DNA from: a virus
Virus record (IMG/VR): IMGVR_UViG_3300028800_000073
Coordinates: 1-64,000 of that record
Length of the DNA: 64,000 bases
Strand: one strand, 5' to 3'
Part shown: piece by piece, positions 49,674 to 57,573 of the stretch
How the letters are laid out: every line of letters begins with the position of its first letter
How positions within the stretch are numbered: the first letter of the stretch is position 1
Translations under genes and position numbers: made by a program
The notes under the pieces: generated by a model
What the model saw: the letters and a program-made list of their open reading frames with translations, nothing else
Databases searched by the model: none
What the model was told of the DNA's origin: nothing

Positions 49674-50433
49674 CCCAGAACGTTTCTTCGCTGAATTGTC
49701 CAAAGCGACCCGACGCAGGACCAGCCTGCTGTCCGGATGCCGAGAACTCCGCATGCGTCTTCATAGGTGCCGCGTGGGGATCTACAAAGTTACTTCTCGG
49801 TGTCGGCGTTGGAGTCTGATATGGATACGAGATCAGAGACTTATTGGCCGAATAAAACGATTCAACCAACGAGTTGACCTCTTTACCCCAGTGGCTTTTT
49901 CGGTCGCCCCCGGCAGCGTAATCGATCTCCCAATCAATATCCTCGACTACGATGTCCATCTCGAACCAGAAGAAGTCCAACTTCATCTTGTGACGCTTGT
50001 TCACGATGCCACGGAGCACCCAGGGGTACTCGTAGTTATCGCGGAACGCCATCGTCTGGTCGTTGTCCTGACCACTGGGCAAAACGTCCATATTGACGTG
50101 GCTATGGAAATAGCCGCGCAAGTTATTGGCACGCCACAACGCTGGATCGATACCAGCGGCCATGTCCTCAGCGATAAGCTGAGTACCTAGTGTGGATAGC
50201 CCCTCGGAAGTCAGCTCAGTGGTTGTCGAGTGAACCTGCTGCTTGAACAAATAGACGTCATCAACATAAATGACGCGCTCGCCGTTCTCTTTGACTAAAC
50301 GAGCCGTGGTCAGCCAGCCGACTTCGGTACTAACAATATCAGTCAAAATCCACATATCCGTAGCCGCCCTGAGTGAGACTTTCACTCGGGGGCAGCCTAG
50401 GACGGTGGTCTGGAATGCATGTGGATTAAACAT
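49666..50433 (-). CDS. JAB/JAMM metallopeptidase (cassette 1)
   Basis: A 255-residue protein. Complete JAMM motif: E37, H110-S-H112-V, S120 and D123. The C-terminal ~70 residues are basic and Pro/Gln-rich. Shorter than the cassette 2 JAB (481 residues), which has an added C-terminal region. Predicted Ubl maturation or deconjugation. Its ATG shares one base with the E2 stop. Confidence 0.88.
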   Translation of the reverse strand: MFNPHAFQTTVLGCPRVKVSLRAATDMWILTDIVSTEVGWLTTARLVKENGERVIYVDDVYLFKQQVHSTTTELTSEGLSTLGTQLIAEDMAAGIDPALWRANNLRGYFHSHVNMDVLPSGQDNDQTMAFRDNYEYPWVLRGIVNKRHKMKLDFFWFEMDIVVEDIDWEIDYAAGGDRKSHWGKEVNSLVESFYSANKSLISYPYQTPTPTPRSNFVDPHAAPMKTHAEFSASGQQAGPASGRFGQFSEETFWGE

Positions 50434-52175
50434 TAGAACGGCCCTTCTCCTGGAGTTCTTTCTACTTCGTCAGCATCTTCTGGTGCCCCAACTGCTACAA
50501 GCTCTTCTAAAGCAGCGGCAATAACTTCAACAATCTCTGCACCGTCAACAGCAGTAGCCGTGCCAGTAGCGCCGGCTCCGGCATCAACAATCGTTACAGT
50601 ATCAACAGCAACAGGTGGTACCGCAACAGGTGGTACCGCAACAGGTGGTACCGCAACAGGTGGTGCTTCAGCCACTGCTGGGGTTTCTTCTTCACCCTCT
50701 AGAATGCCTTCAACAACAGTCTCAACGGTATCGACTTCAACGGGCTGCCCAGCTGCCGCTCGTGCTGCACGACGCAACTCCCGAGCTGCTTCCTTATCGA
50801 TCTCCTGTTGCTTAACCGATAGCGGCCAAGCATGAACCATCTTGCCGGCGGCGTCGTCAACATTGCAGGTCTGGAGAATCGCAATCACTAGCTCGATGGC
50901 ATCAGCAATCTGATATCCAGCGACTAGCTTCGGTAGCACCTCTTCCATATTGCCGAGACACATACGCCCCGTTGGGAACACATGGGGACCATGCATATTG
51001 GGCTGCATACCAGTCACTTGGCGATCAAGGTTGGTAACGACGATGTTGTACCGCTTGATATCGATATGAATCGACATGCGACCAACTTCGTGCTCCTTCT
51101 TCGACCGTGGATCAACTACTGTCAAAGTATTGGTGCGCACCGTAATATTACCGTTACGCATCCTGATCTGCTGGATCAACGGATTAGCCGCCAGACGATC
51201 ATACTCTGCTGTGAATCGCGGAGTACTGAAATCGGCATCATTGTCTAGTACTGCTATTTCCTTGAGGCACTGGCGTTCTTCGCGGATCCCGTCAAATACC
51301 TTCTTATTCAAGTTCGTAAGCTCGGTCTGGACCGTGTTCAGTCTATTGGTGATCTCACGGACCTGGATCTGCTTACGCTTCTCAACCATTCTGACGTAGT
51401 CCGCTCGTAGCGCTGCTGGATCAGTCTCGACGAGCTTAGCACGGGCATAGTTCTCGGCAACGTATTGAATGATCTTCTTGAAGATCTCAACTTCTCTAGG
51501 GCTATTGTTGTGACACAAGTCCGAATAGATATAGAGGTTATTCTCATCGAAGCCTGCAATCGGTCGCTCGGGATACTCCGGGGAGCAAACGTCTATGCCC
51601 TCAGTCCATGGGACGCCATCCATTGCGTCACGGGTCTGTAACTCCATGCCCCACAGAATCCGAGGTGGATCATACGAGGGCTCGCCTCCATCTCGTGCTT
51701 CTGGAGTAGCCCACACATGAATCTTGAACATCGATTCAAGGGTATTGGGAACAATGGAACGACTATTATGTGGTACGTCGATAGTGACATCGCGCTTAAT
51801 GACGGGGACCAAGATCTCACGGCAGATCTTTAGCCAGCCATCGGCTACTGGGTTACTGACAACACCACCACGGATATGACCCCAGTTAACTATACGGATC
51901 GTTGAAGGATCCCTACCGGCAACGGACGGGGTACCATCACGATAAACAATTTGAGCAACCTTTATGATAACCCCGGCAGCTTCAGCTGTTGGCGGTGTAG
52001 CAACGGTAGCGGTGATATTGTAGAGCTTACGACCAGAGCTTTCAATCTTAGCGATTAATGCTTCTCTAGCTACGAAGTGACCACCATGCTGGGGTTCACC
52101 GTAGATACGCAAGCCGATCCCACGAAGTTCTTCGCGGGACATCTCGGTTGCTTTGACAAGGACTAGTTCAGGCAT
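50433..52175 (-). CDS. E2-like conjugating protein (cassette 1)
   Basis: A 580-residue protein. The core around 375-440 has R-Y-N-I-V-V-T-N-L, then H-G-P-H-V-F-P-T-G-R-M-C-L-G-N with candidate catalytic C406, followed by helices (A-I-E-L-V-I-A-I-L-Q). The H-x-x-x ... G-x-x-C-L pattern parallels H-P-N ... G-x-I-C-L of E2 enzymes. Residues ~265-320 are coiled coil. After the core comes an Arg/Ala helix and V-P-P-V-A repeats, ending in an acidic tail. No zinc clusters, unlike the cassette 2 E2. It overlaps the SbcD gene by 8 nt. Confidence 0.75.
   Translation of the reverse strand: MPELVLVKATEMSREELRGIGLRIYGEPQHGGHFVAREALIAKIESSGRKLYNITATVATPPTAEAAGVIIKVAQIVYRDGTPSVAGRDPSTIRIVNWGHIRGGVVSNPVADGWLKICREILVPVIKRDVTIDVPHNSRSIVPNTLESMFKIHVWATPEARDGGEPSYDPPRILWGMELQTRDAMDGVPWTEGIDVCSPEYPERPIAGFDENNLYIYSDLCHNNSPREVEIFKKIIQYVAENYARAKLVETDPAALRADYVRMVEKRKQIQVREITNRLNTVQTELTNLNKKVFDGIREERQCLKEIAVLDNDADFSTPRFTAEYDRLAANPLIQQIRMRNGNITVRTNTLTVVDPRSKKEHEVGRMSIHIDIKRYNIVVTNLDRQVTGMQPNMHGPHVFPTGRMCLGNMEEVLPKLVAGYQIADAIELVIAILQTCNVDDAAGKMVHAWPLSVKQQEIDKEAARELRRAARAAAGQPVEVDTVETVVEGILEGEEETPAVAEAPPVAVPPVAVPPVAVPPVAVDTVTIVDAGAGATGTATAVDGAEIVEVIAAALEELVAVGAPEDADEVERTPGEGPF
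50608..50666. repeat. 15-bp tandem repeat in the E2 gene
   Basis: About four copies of GCAACAGGTGGTACC (plus-strand reading), encoding the V-P-P-V-A repeats in the disordered C-terminal region of the cassette 1 E2-like protein. Copies are identical except the last, so the array is recent and probably variable in length. Confidence 0.85.
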
Positions 52176-53268
52176 TGATATTTTCTCGTTTCTTAATGAG
52201 TATTTCTACTGGGTCTGAGTTTGGTTCTAAGAGATTGAGTAAGAAGCCGTGTAATTCGGACTGTTTATTGGGGTCGACTAATGTACTAAGTAATGCTGCG
52301 ACAGAGATGTCATCGGTCTCTTGTGACGACTGAAGCTCCTCAGCGTCTTCGGTGTCTAGGACGGGGTCGCGGTGGATGATGGCCTTTCGTGTTTCTACGA
52401 AGCGTTTGTAGATCTCCGAAAATGAGGTATTCATTTCCGGTGAATGATGGATCCAAGCAAATGGGGGAAGTGGTCCAGCTTCCATGTCACCGCAGGCTTC
52501 GCAGAGCCAGTTGTGGACATGAGACAGACCGATATCGTCTAAGACCGTAAAGCGTTTGATATGACGGTACGACAAGGGATGCCGGTCATAGGACAGGTCG
52601 TCGTTAATGACGACACAGCTCTTGGGTCCGATCTGCGTGATATCCCTGGCGTGACCGGGACCGGTATAACAGGCTCGGCGGTTACCGGGTAGTGTGAAGT
52701 CCATCGGTACGTGGATATCACCGATAACAGTCAATTTACAGTTACCCGGAATCCACTCTAAATCACAGTTCCAAGCATTCTCGAAGCCCAGGGCTTGCTT
52801 GACGGCTTGGTGGAGGAACAAAACCCTTTCTGTGCCTTCAGGATCGACTTTGTTGGCTAACCCCTCCAAGGAGGCCTTGATGTCATCTTTCGAGCTGTAA
52901 TCGAACCCCAGGGCAGAGCAACCACCTAAATCAAACGGTTCCCCGTTGCCAACGTACTTCGGCCAGTCATGGAGCGCACTGGGCCACGGAGTCTTTTGGA
53001 GGTCATGATTGCCTTGGATAAAGAATACTGGGATCCCAGCTTCTTTGGCGCGATCCATTTGTCTTCGGTGAATCGTTACGAGATCAGAAGACGGTTTCGT
53101 AGTGTCAAAGAGATCCCCAACGATCACTGCTGGTACCTTCAGCCCAATGGCTGCGCCAATGAAACTGCTGTAACCCAGTTCAGAGTCTCCTCTTACGGTA
53201 TCTATACTACTCCAGATCTTAGGGTCTAAGTGGATGTCTCCAAGTGCTACTGCAATCGGTTTTGTCAT
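52168..53268 (-). CDS. sbcD: SbcD/Mre11-like nuclease
   Basis: A 366-residue protein. Metal-binding blocks: G-D11-I-H13, G-D52-L-F-D, G-N87-H-D89, then V-I-G-D-I-H-V-P. This is the Mre11/T4 gp47 pattern; it partners SbcC to trim DNA ends. It is the first gene after the palindromic region at 53299-53476 and starts the operon that contains the complete cassette 1 conjugation genes. The C-terminal ~60 residues are acidic. Confidence 0.9.
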   Translation of the reverse strand: MTKPIAVALGDIHLDPKIWSSIDTVRGDSELGYSSFIGAAIGLKVPAVIVGDLFDTTKPSSDLVTIHRRQMDRAKEAGIPVFFIQGNHDLQKTPWPSALHDWPKYVGNGEPFDLGGCSALGFDYSSKDDIKASLEGLANKVDPEGTERVLFLHQAVKQALGFENAWNCDLEWIPGNCKLTVIGDIHVPMDFTLPGNRRACYTGPGHARDITQIGPKSCVVINDDLSYDRHPLSYRHIKRFTVLDDIGLSHVHNWLCEACGDMEAGPLPPFAWIHHSPEMNTSFSEIYKRFVETRKAIIHRDPVLDTEDAEELQSSQETDDISVAALLSTLVDPNKQSELHGFLLNLLEPNSDPVEILIKKRENINA

Positions 53269-53298
53269 AAAGTATTGTCCAAGTTAGTGTTATACAAA

Positions 53299-53403
53299 CG
53301 TGTTCTTAATTCGAGTAAGTACTCTCTATTTTCTTTGTCTATTAGGTCATACAAAGTCTATTATATAGAGAGATATAATATACTTTCCCGCAATAAGAAC
53401 ACG
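53299..53403. repeat. 105-bp imperfect palindrome, unit 1
   Basis: Ends are inverted copies of C-[GA]-TGTTCTTA-[AT]-T-N-CG-[AG]-G (53299-53322 plus strand, 53374-53403 minus strand). Inside lie CTCTCTAT / ATAGAGAG (53322-53329, 53365-53372) and CTTTGT / ACAAAG (53333-53338, 53351-53356). The whole unit can form one long stem. It is AT-rich and non-coding, just upstream of SbcD. It may be an operator/promoter block or a replication origin. Confidence 0.75.
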
Positions 53404-53424
53404 TTTTGGGACCTACTGAAAAAT

Positions 53425-53476
53425 CATGTTCTTATTAATGGAAAGTATTATAATACTTTCTCGAATTAAGAACATG
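53425..53476. repeat. 52-bp near-perfect palindrome, unit 2
   Basis: The centre is the perfect 20-bp palindrome GAAAGTATTATAATACTTTC (53441-53460), flanked by inverted CATGTTCTTA copies (53425 onward on plus, 53476 downward on minus). With unit 1 this gives four copies of TGTTCTTA-N8-AAGTA, two per strand. The centre contains TATAAT on both strands. The right end overlaps the last codons of 53466-54182. Confidence 0.8.
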
Positions 53477-54182
53477 TCTGTTTCCGACCGACTCTGGCCC
53501 ACCTATGGATGTCTCTGAACTTCTCAACAACTAGTTCGTAGTCGCCATTGACTTCATTGACATCGAGTCCAAGGAACGGTGGAACACAGTCCTGGGTCCA
53601 AGCACTGAGGGCACCTTCCTTAGAAGTGAAAAGATTATCAGTAACTCCTAATGCCTTATAACTATCTATGGCTTTACCGGTATCCCGGAATTGCTTGAGA
53701 TCACTGATCCCTGACAGGCTACAGATACCGTGGTTGGTACCACCGATGTAGGTGACATATCTGGTATAGAAACCAATATTCCATCGTCTCGGCTTAGTAA
53801 TCCGTTTATAGGCTACACCGTTAATCTCTTGATCCAGCGGAATCGTATCGAGATACCGCCAGACATAGTAGGGATAATCCATTTCTACAAAACGAGTTAA
53901 GAGTCTTGACTGGATCCTGTACCAACAACTTGGGCATGCCAAGCTGTTACAGTAGTGTCCCGACCTATTGAACCCCCGCAGCCCCCTACACTCGGCTCCG
54001 CTTAACTCGTCGTAGCGTTCCTGTCTATTCCTGAAGAAACGCCACCAATTACTATAGTTCTCGCTATGAGCCAGCATAGACTGCGTCAAATAGTAGTTCA
54101 TCATGTCTTGGACGCTGTCGCCAAGAAACTCTGGTTCCATATATTCCTTTAAAGAGACCGGGTAGTCTCGGCTACCGGTCAA
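53466..54182 (-). CDS. Cys-motif protein beside the palindromic region
   Basis: A 238-residue protein. C-R-G-L-R-G-F-N-R-S-G-H-Y-C-N and A-C-P-S-C-W-Y-R near residues 65-90 give a likely zinc site of a type seen near the N-terminus of some replication initiators. No HUH or tyrosine-nickase motif is seen, so this is not a confident Rep call. Its stop lies inside the palindrome at 53425-53476. The coupled small membrane gene is upstream. The function is unknown. Confidence 0.6.
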   Translation of the reverse strand: MTGSRDYPVSLKEYMEPEFLGDSVQDMMNYYLTQSMLAHSENYSNWWRFFRNRQERYDELSGAECRGLRGFNRSGHYCNSLACPSCWYRIQSRLLTRFVEMDYPYYVWRYLDTIPLDQEINGVAYKRITKPRRWNIGFYTRYVTYIGGTNHGICSLSGISDLKQFRDTGKAIDSYKALGVTDNLFTSKEGALSAWTQDCVPPFLGLDVNEVNGDYELVVEKFRDIHRWARVGRKQTCS

Positions 54183-54391
54183 CAGCCTGTTTTGACGAAT
54201 CTTCTGTATCGCTCGTCGAAACAGTACTTACTACAGAATATCGCGGCATCAAACAGCCAGATGGCTGCGAGAATAGCGATACCCCCAACAAAGGCGTGCC
54301 ACAGCATATCGAGGATTCCCGACAACTGAAGGGCAGCGATGATAACTAAGATACCTGATATCACCGAGATGATTTTCTTGAATTGGTTCAT
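54179..54391 (-). CDS. Small two-helix membrane protein
   Basis: A 70-residue protein. Hydrophobic segments at ~7-26 and ~32-50, then a basic Cys/Tyr-rich end. ATGA-type overlap with the following gene. The role is unknown; no holin context is evident. Confidence 0.65.
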   Translation of the reverse strand: MNQFKKIISVISGILVIIAALQLSGILDMLWHAFVGGIAILAAIWLFDAAIFCSKYCFDERYRRFVKTGC

Positions 54392-54492
54392 AAATACCTC
54401 AGCCGTTAATGTAAGTGATCTCAGCTACACGGCTTAGCTGAATCACATAGTGTCCGCGCAGACACTAATACTCTTGCTTTTTAAGGTATTGT
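54392..54492. promoter_or_regulatory. Divergent control region between left operon and terminase
   Basis: 101 non-coding bases separating a minus-strand and a plus-strand start. Two inverted repeats are visible: TCAGCT (54421-54426) / AGCTGA (54436-54441), flanked by GAT / ATC, and GTGTC / GACAC (54450-54465). AAGG at 54483-54486 is the terminase ribosome site. No convincing -35/-10 pair was found, so promoters here may be phage-specific. Confidence 0.5.
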
Positions 54493-56214
54493 GTGTATGA
54501 CGCAGTAGTGAATACCAAAGAGTTCCTGCAACACCTCAACTCTGTGCTCCAGCGGGATCCCAATGGTAGTATCGTTCCGTTGCTACCGCTGATCTTCAGG
54601 TTGAAGAACAAGCCGTATAGCTTGGACTACAGCCACTTCATGTTTGAGCCGTTGTACCACCTGAAGAACATTCCACGACGCATGGTCTGGAAGACGGCAC
54701 GTCAGTGTAGTAAGAGTACCTCGCTAGCAGCCTCACAGATCTCTATGGCTGCCTTAATTCCGCACTTTAACCAGTTGACGGTCACTCCGCTCTATGAACA
54801 GGTAAGACGCTTCAGTCAGAACTATGTCCGACCGTTTATCTCGTCGTCCCCTTTCAGGGACTCCCTATTTAGAGGGGAGGCGAATATCGACAACGTCTTG
54901 CAGCGCACTCTAGCGAATATGTCGAGTCTGTTCTACGGTTATTCACAAGGCGATCCAGATCGGCTTCGTGGTCTCAACCTTGACGCCATTCTCGCTGACG
55001 AAGTCGCTGACCTCGATATATCTGACCTACCAGTCATTGAAGCTGGTATGTCGGCATCACCGTACAAGTTAGTCAAGTATGCCGGTACACCTAAAACACT
55101 GGATAACACTCTAAGCCTTCTATGGGAGGATAGCTCCCAGGGAATCTGGCACATTCCGTGTCACAACTCCGCTAAACCATGTAATCACCTGAACCGTTGT
55201 AGTGTACCCGGTGATCTCCTGGAGATGGTTGGGGACAGCACATTGGTCTGTGCGGTTTGCAAGCATCCCATCGATAGTCGTCTTGGGAGGTTCATCCATG
55301 ACTTCCCCAGTAGAGTTGATTCATTTGCGGGCTACCACGTTAGTCAGCCCATTTTGCCGATGCACTATGATTTGACAAAGAACTGGAAAATCATCACTGA
55401 CTTCCGCAAAGAAAAGCCACTCTATTCCTTTTATAACGAGATCCTTGGTCTAGCTTTTGATACAGGATCGAAGTTAGTAACAGCGGATCAACTTAGGGTA
55501 GCGGCTGTAGCACCGGCTGTTGAGCCTGAGATGACACATATGATCCCGTCTATTATGACTACTGTTGGTATAGACTTTGGCGGTCGAGGCAGGGAGAAGT
55601 CTACCGATAATGATGACTTCATCAGTAACACTGCAATGGCGATTGCTAACTTAACTCCAAACGGGGTTATTGATATCTCGTACTTGTATAAAGTACCATA
55701 CAGCGTTGATCCAACGTCAGAAACCGAAATAGCTGTACATATTGCACAGGCTAGCAGAGCCGCCTATATTGCCCTGGATTACGGGGGTCAAGGAAATGTT
55801 CAGGAGTCGCTGATCCGCAGCCGAGGTTGGCCAGAGGAGAAAATCGTACCATTTACGTACGCCGTTATGGCACCGTCAAAACCTATTGTCTTTTTTAACC
55901 CGCCACAAGTACGCGGAGTACGTTCTAGTTATACCCTTGATAAACCACGCAGCCTCTTGCTACTCTGTGAATTGGTTAAGCGAGGGATGGTGAGACTTCC
56001 TAATGACCCGAAATACCTCGATGATCACCTGAAGGACTTCCTGAACTTAATCGAAGAGTCCATGGACAATCCTAGAGGCTCTCCTAGGCGCTTAGTTAAG
56101 AGAGCCTCTCGCAGGACGGATGACGTTGTAATGGCTATAAATTACGCTGTAATGGCGATTTATCATGCTGTAGGCTGGCCGGAACTCGCATCCGCTTTCG
56201 TTGAAGCGGAATGA
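54493..56214 (+). CDS. terL: Terminase large subunit
   Basis: A 573-residue protein. Translocase ATPase: Walker A-like R70-Q-C-S-K74-S-T76, Walker B L-D-A-I-L-A-D169-E170. Nuclease: V-G-I-D361-F-G-G and a later D-D-V-V-M-A-I-N. Cys at 223, 230, 236, 253 and 256 indicate a zinc module, as in GpA/T5-like large subunits. It packages DNA into the prohead. The start is GTG 54493 after AAGG; no ATG is in frame nearby. It is one of only two plus-strand genes here. No small terminase was identified. Confidence 0.9.
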   Translation: MYDAVVNTKEFLQHLNSVLQRDPNGSIVPLLPLIFRLKNKPYSLDYSHFMFEPLYHLKNIPRRMVWKTARQCSKSTSLAASQISMAALIPHFNQLTVTPLYEQVRRFSQNYVRPFISSSPFRDSLFRGEANIDNVLQRTLANMSSLFYGYSQGDPDRLRGLNLDAILADEVADLDISDLPVIEAGMSASPYKLVKYAGTPKTLDNTLSLLWEDSSQGIWHIPCHNSAKPCNHLNRCSVPGDLLEMVGDSTLVCAVCKHPIDSRLGRFIHDFPSRVDSFAGYHVSQPILPMHYDLTKNWKIITDFRKEKPLYSFYNEILGLAFDTGSKLVTADQLRVAAVAPAVEPEMTHMIPSIMTTVGIDFGGRGREKSTDNDDFISNTAMAIANLTPNGVIDISYLYKVPYSVDPTSETEIAVHIAQASRAAYIALDYGGQGNVQESLIRSRGWPEEKIVPFTYAVMAPSKPIVFFNPPQVRGVRSSYTLDKPRSLLLLCELVKRGMVRLPNDPKYLDDHLKDFLNLIEESMDNPRGSPRRLVKRASRRTDDVVMAINYAVMAIYHAVGWPELASAFVEAE

Positions 56215-56858
56215 TGAAGTGGCTTCACAAGCGCGTCTTTTAAGGACATGCCGTACTTCTTTATGCGCCTCCATACAGTTGGATAAGCTAACTTACTATA
56301 CTTCTTGACTATATCCTGAAGTATTAGCCTTTCCCCGTTAAACTCGTAATGAACATTAGTTCGCCTATTTCGGGACTGCTCTTTATCGGTACTCCACTTG
56401 CAGTTATCTTTTGTGTAGTCCCCATCATTGTCAATTCTATCTAGAGTTCGGTCATTTTTATAGGACGCTATCATATCATTATAGAAGTTAATAAAGGTAT
56501 GCCAGTCTTTGCATACCTTTATTCCACGACCACCATAATTATGGTAAGCATCATGGTTTTCCATATAGCAGCGACGATGCATCCCATTCCATATCCTATG
56601 AAGCCTAGTATTACTTAAACCGTGAACTCGGCTCATGGTATTACCAAGCATATCTTCTTTGTGCTTACAACCGCAGGACTGCCTATTTCTACGTCTCAAG
56701 CATGTACCGGCGATGGACACCTCTTTACCACAGGAGCACTTACACAGCCAATAATACATTCGGTTCTTAGTACCGTCTTTGTTAAACCGGTCTGGCGCCC
56801 TCCCAGTAACCGTTAGTCTTCCGAAAACAGCGCTAGTTAAATCGAACTCTTTACTCAA
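56163..56858 (-). CDS. HNH homing-type endonuclease
   Basis: About 231 residues. F-G-R-L-T-V near the start, a zinc-type C-K-C-S-C-G ... S-C-G-C, then I-W-N-G-M-H-R-R-C, Y-G-G-R-G-I and the core L-D-R-I-D-N-D-G-D-Y with N-C-K-W are typical of free-standing phage HNH endonucleases with AP2-like DNA-binding parts. The C-terminal ~40 residues resemble a recognition helix. TTG 56858 is chosen: GGAGGGGAAAC precedes it and it overlaps the upstream stop. Its last 52 bases run antisense to the end of the terminase gene, a likely homing site neighbour. Confidence 0.87.
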   Translation of the reverse strand: MSKEFDLTSAVFGRLTVTGRAPDRFNKDGTKNRMYYWLCKCSCGKEVSIAGTCLRRRNRQSCGCKHKEDMLGNTMSRVHGLSNTRLHRIWNGMHRRCYMENHDAYHNYGGRGIKVCKDWHTFINFYNDMIASYKNDRTLDRIDNDGDYTKDNCKWSTDKEQSRNRRTNVHYEFNGERLILQDIVKKYSKLAYPTVWRRIKKYGMSLKDALVKPLHHSASTKADASSGQPTA

Positions 56859-57144
56859 GTTTCCCCTCCATGACTTCTCCACAGGTGATGTCCAGGCACT
56901 CCTGGTTCTTACTGTGGAAGTGTCGACTAACATGTGAACCATAGGCTAAGCATTTCTCGTCCCAACCGTCACCTAGCCCAGGCTGCGCCACGAATGCTTG
57001 AGCCTCCCAGTCGTCTGATATCAAGTCTTCTTCCCATTCGCTAACGTTTTGCTCGGCCCACTTCTCAGCAATCTCTGGAGAGGCAGCTGCAACATAAATA
57101 ACGGCTCGACGCTCACATACTACTTTGAATAGCTTTTTACTCAT
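56851..57144 (-). CDS. Hypothetical protein
   Basis: A 97-residue alpha/beta protein opening K-K-L-F-K-V-V-C-E-R-R-A-V-I-Y-V, then an E-I-A-E-K-W-A helix. It resembles small phage proteins of unknown function. Its 3' end supplies the ribosome site for the HNH gene. Confidence 0.65.
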   Translation of the reverse strand: MSKKLFKVVCERRAVIYVAAASPEIAEKWAEQNVSEWEEDLISDDWEAQAFVAQPGLGDGWDEKCLAYGSHVSRHFHSKNQECLDITCGEVMEGKLE

Positions 57145-57347
57145 CAGATCTCCTTGATAGCATCTGCGATATCATTTCCGAGTTGTCTTACACGTTCTAG
57201 GTGCCGCTCGACTTCTTCCTCGGTGTAACAGGAAGCACAATGGGAGTCGCGGCATTTATAGCCGTGACACTCAGTCCTTTCCGTGGGGATCATGTAATAT
57301 GCCCTTTTCAATAATTCCCCTAGACGTGCTGGTAGAGGATCACTCAT
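57144..57347 (-). CDS. Small Cys-rich protein
   Basis: A 67-residue protein with C-H-G-Y-K-C-R-D-S-H-C-A-S-C in the middle, a probable zinc site, followed by a charged helix. It overlaps the upstream gene by 8 nt. No family is recognised. Confidence 0.65.
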   Translation of the reverse strand: MSDPLPARLGELLKRAYYMIPTERTECHGYKCRDSHCASCYTEEEVERHLERVRQLGNDIADAIKEI

Positions 57348-57573
57348 CGGACTTCACTAGGTTAAGGAGATCATCGCAGTACCCACGGGCAGCATTCGCC
57401 TTGACGATTGCTGTACGGGCATCTGGGAAGTCACCTGATGGCCTGTTCTCTGAAATACTCGCTAGAAGCCCTATAGCTTCGTCCAGATGCTGCCTGGCTT
57501 GACTAACTAGATCAAGTTCATCCTCGCTCGGGATAGTTACGTCCCGAGGAGGTCTTTTTACTTCATTGGCCAT
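57340..57573 (-). CDS. Hypothetical helical protein
   Basis: A 77-residue mostly helical protein with no motif. ATG shares a base with the upstream stop (TAATG). Confidence 0.65.
   Translation of the reverse strand: MANEVKRPPRDVTIPSEDELDLVSQARQHLDEAIGLLASISENRPSGDFPDARTAIVKANAARGYCDDLLNLVKSDE

Noticed and set aside
50608-50666. Short repeats as a CRISPR array
   Set aside because: The 15-bp units are contiguous without spacers and encode V-P-P-V-A repeats in frame.
53466-54182. Rolling-circle Rep (HUH) protein
   Set aside because: A Cys motif is present but no H-U-H metal motif or catalytic Tyr region was seen.
54450-54492. Plus-strand terminator GTGTC/GACAC followed by CTTTTT
   Set aside because: No plus-strand gene lies upstream to terminate and the stem is only five pairs; treated as part of the divergent control region.
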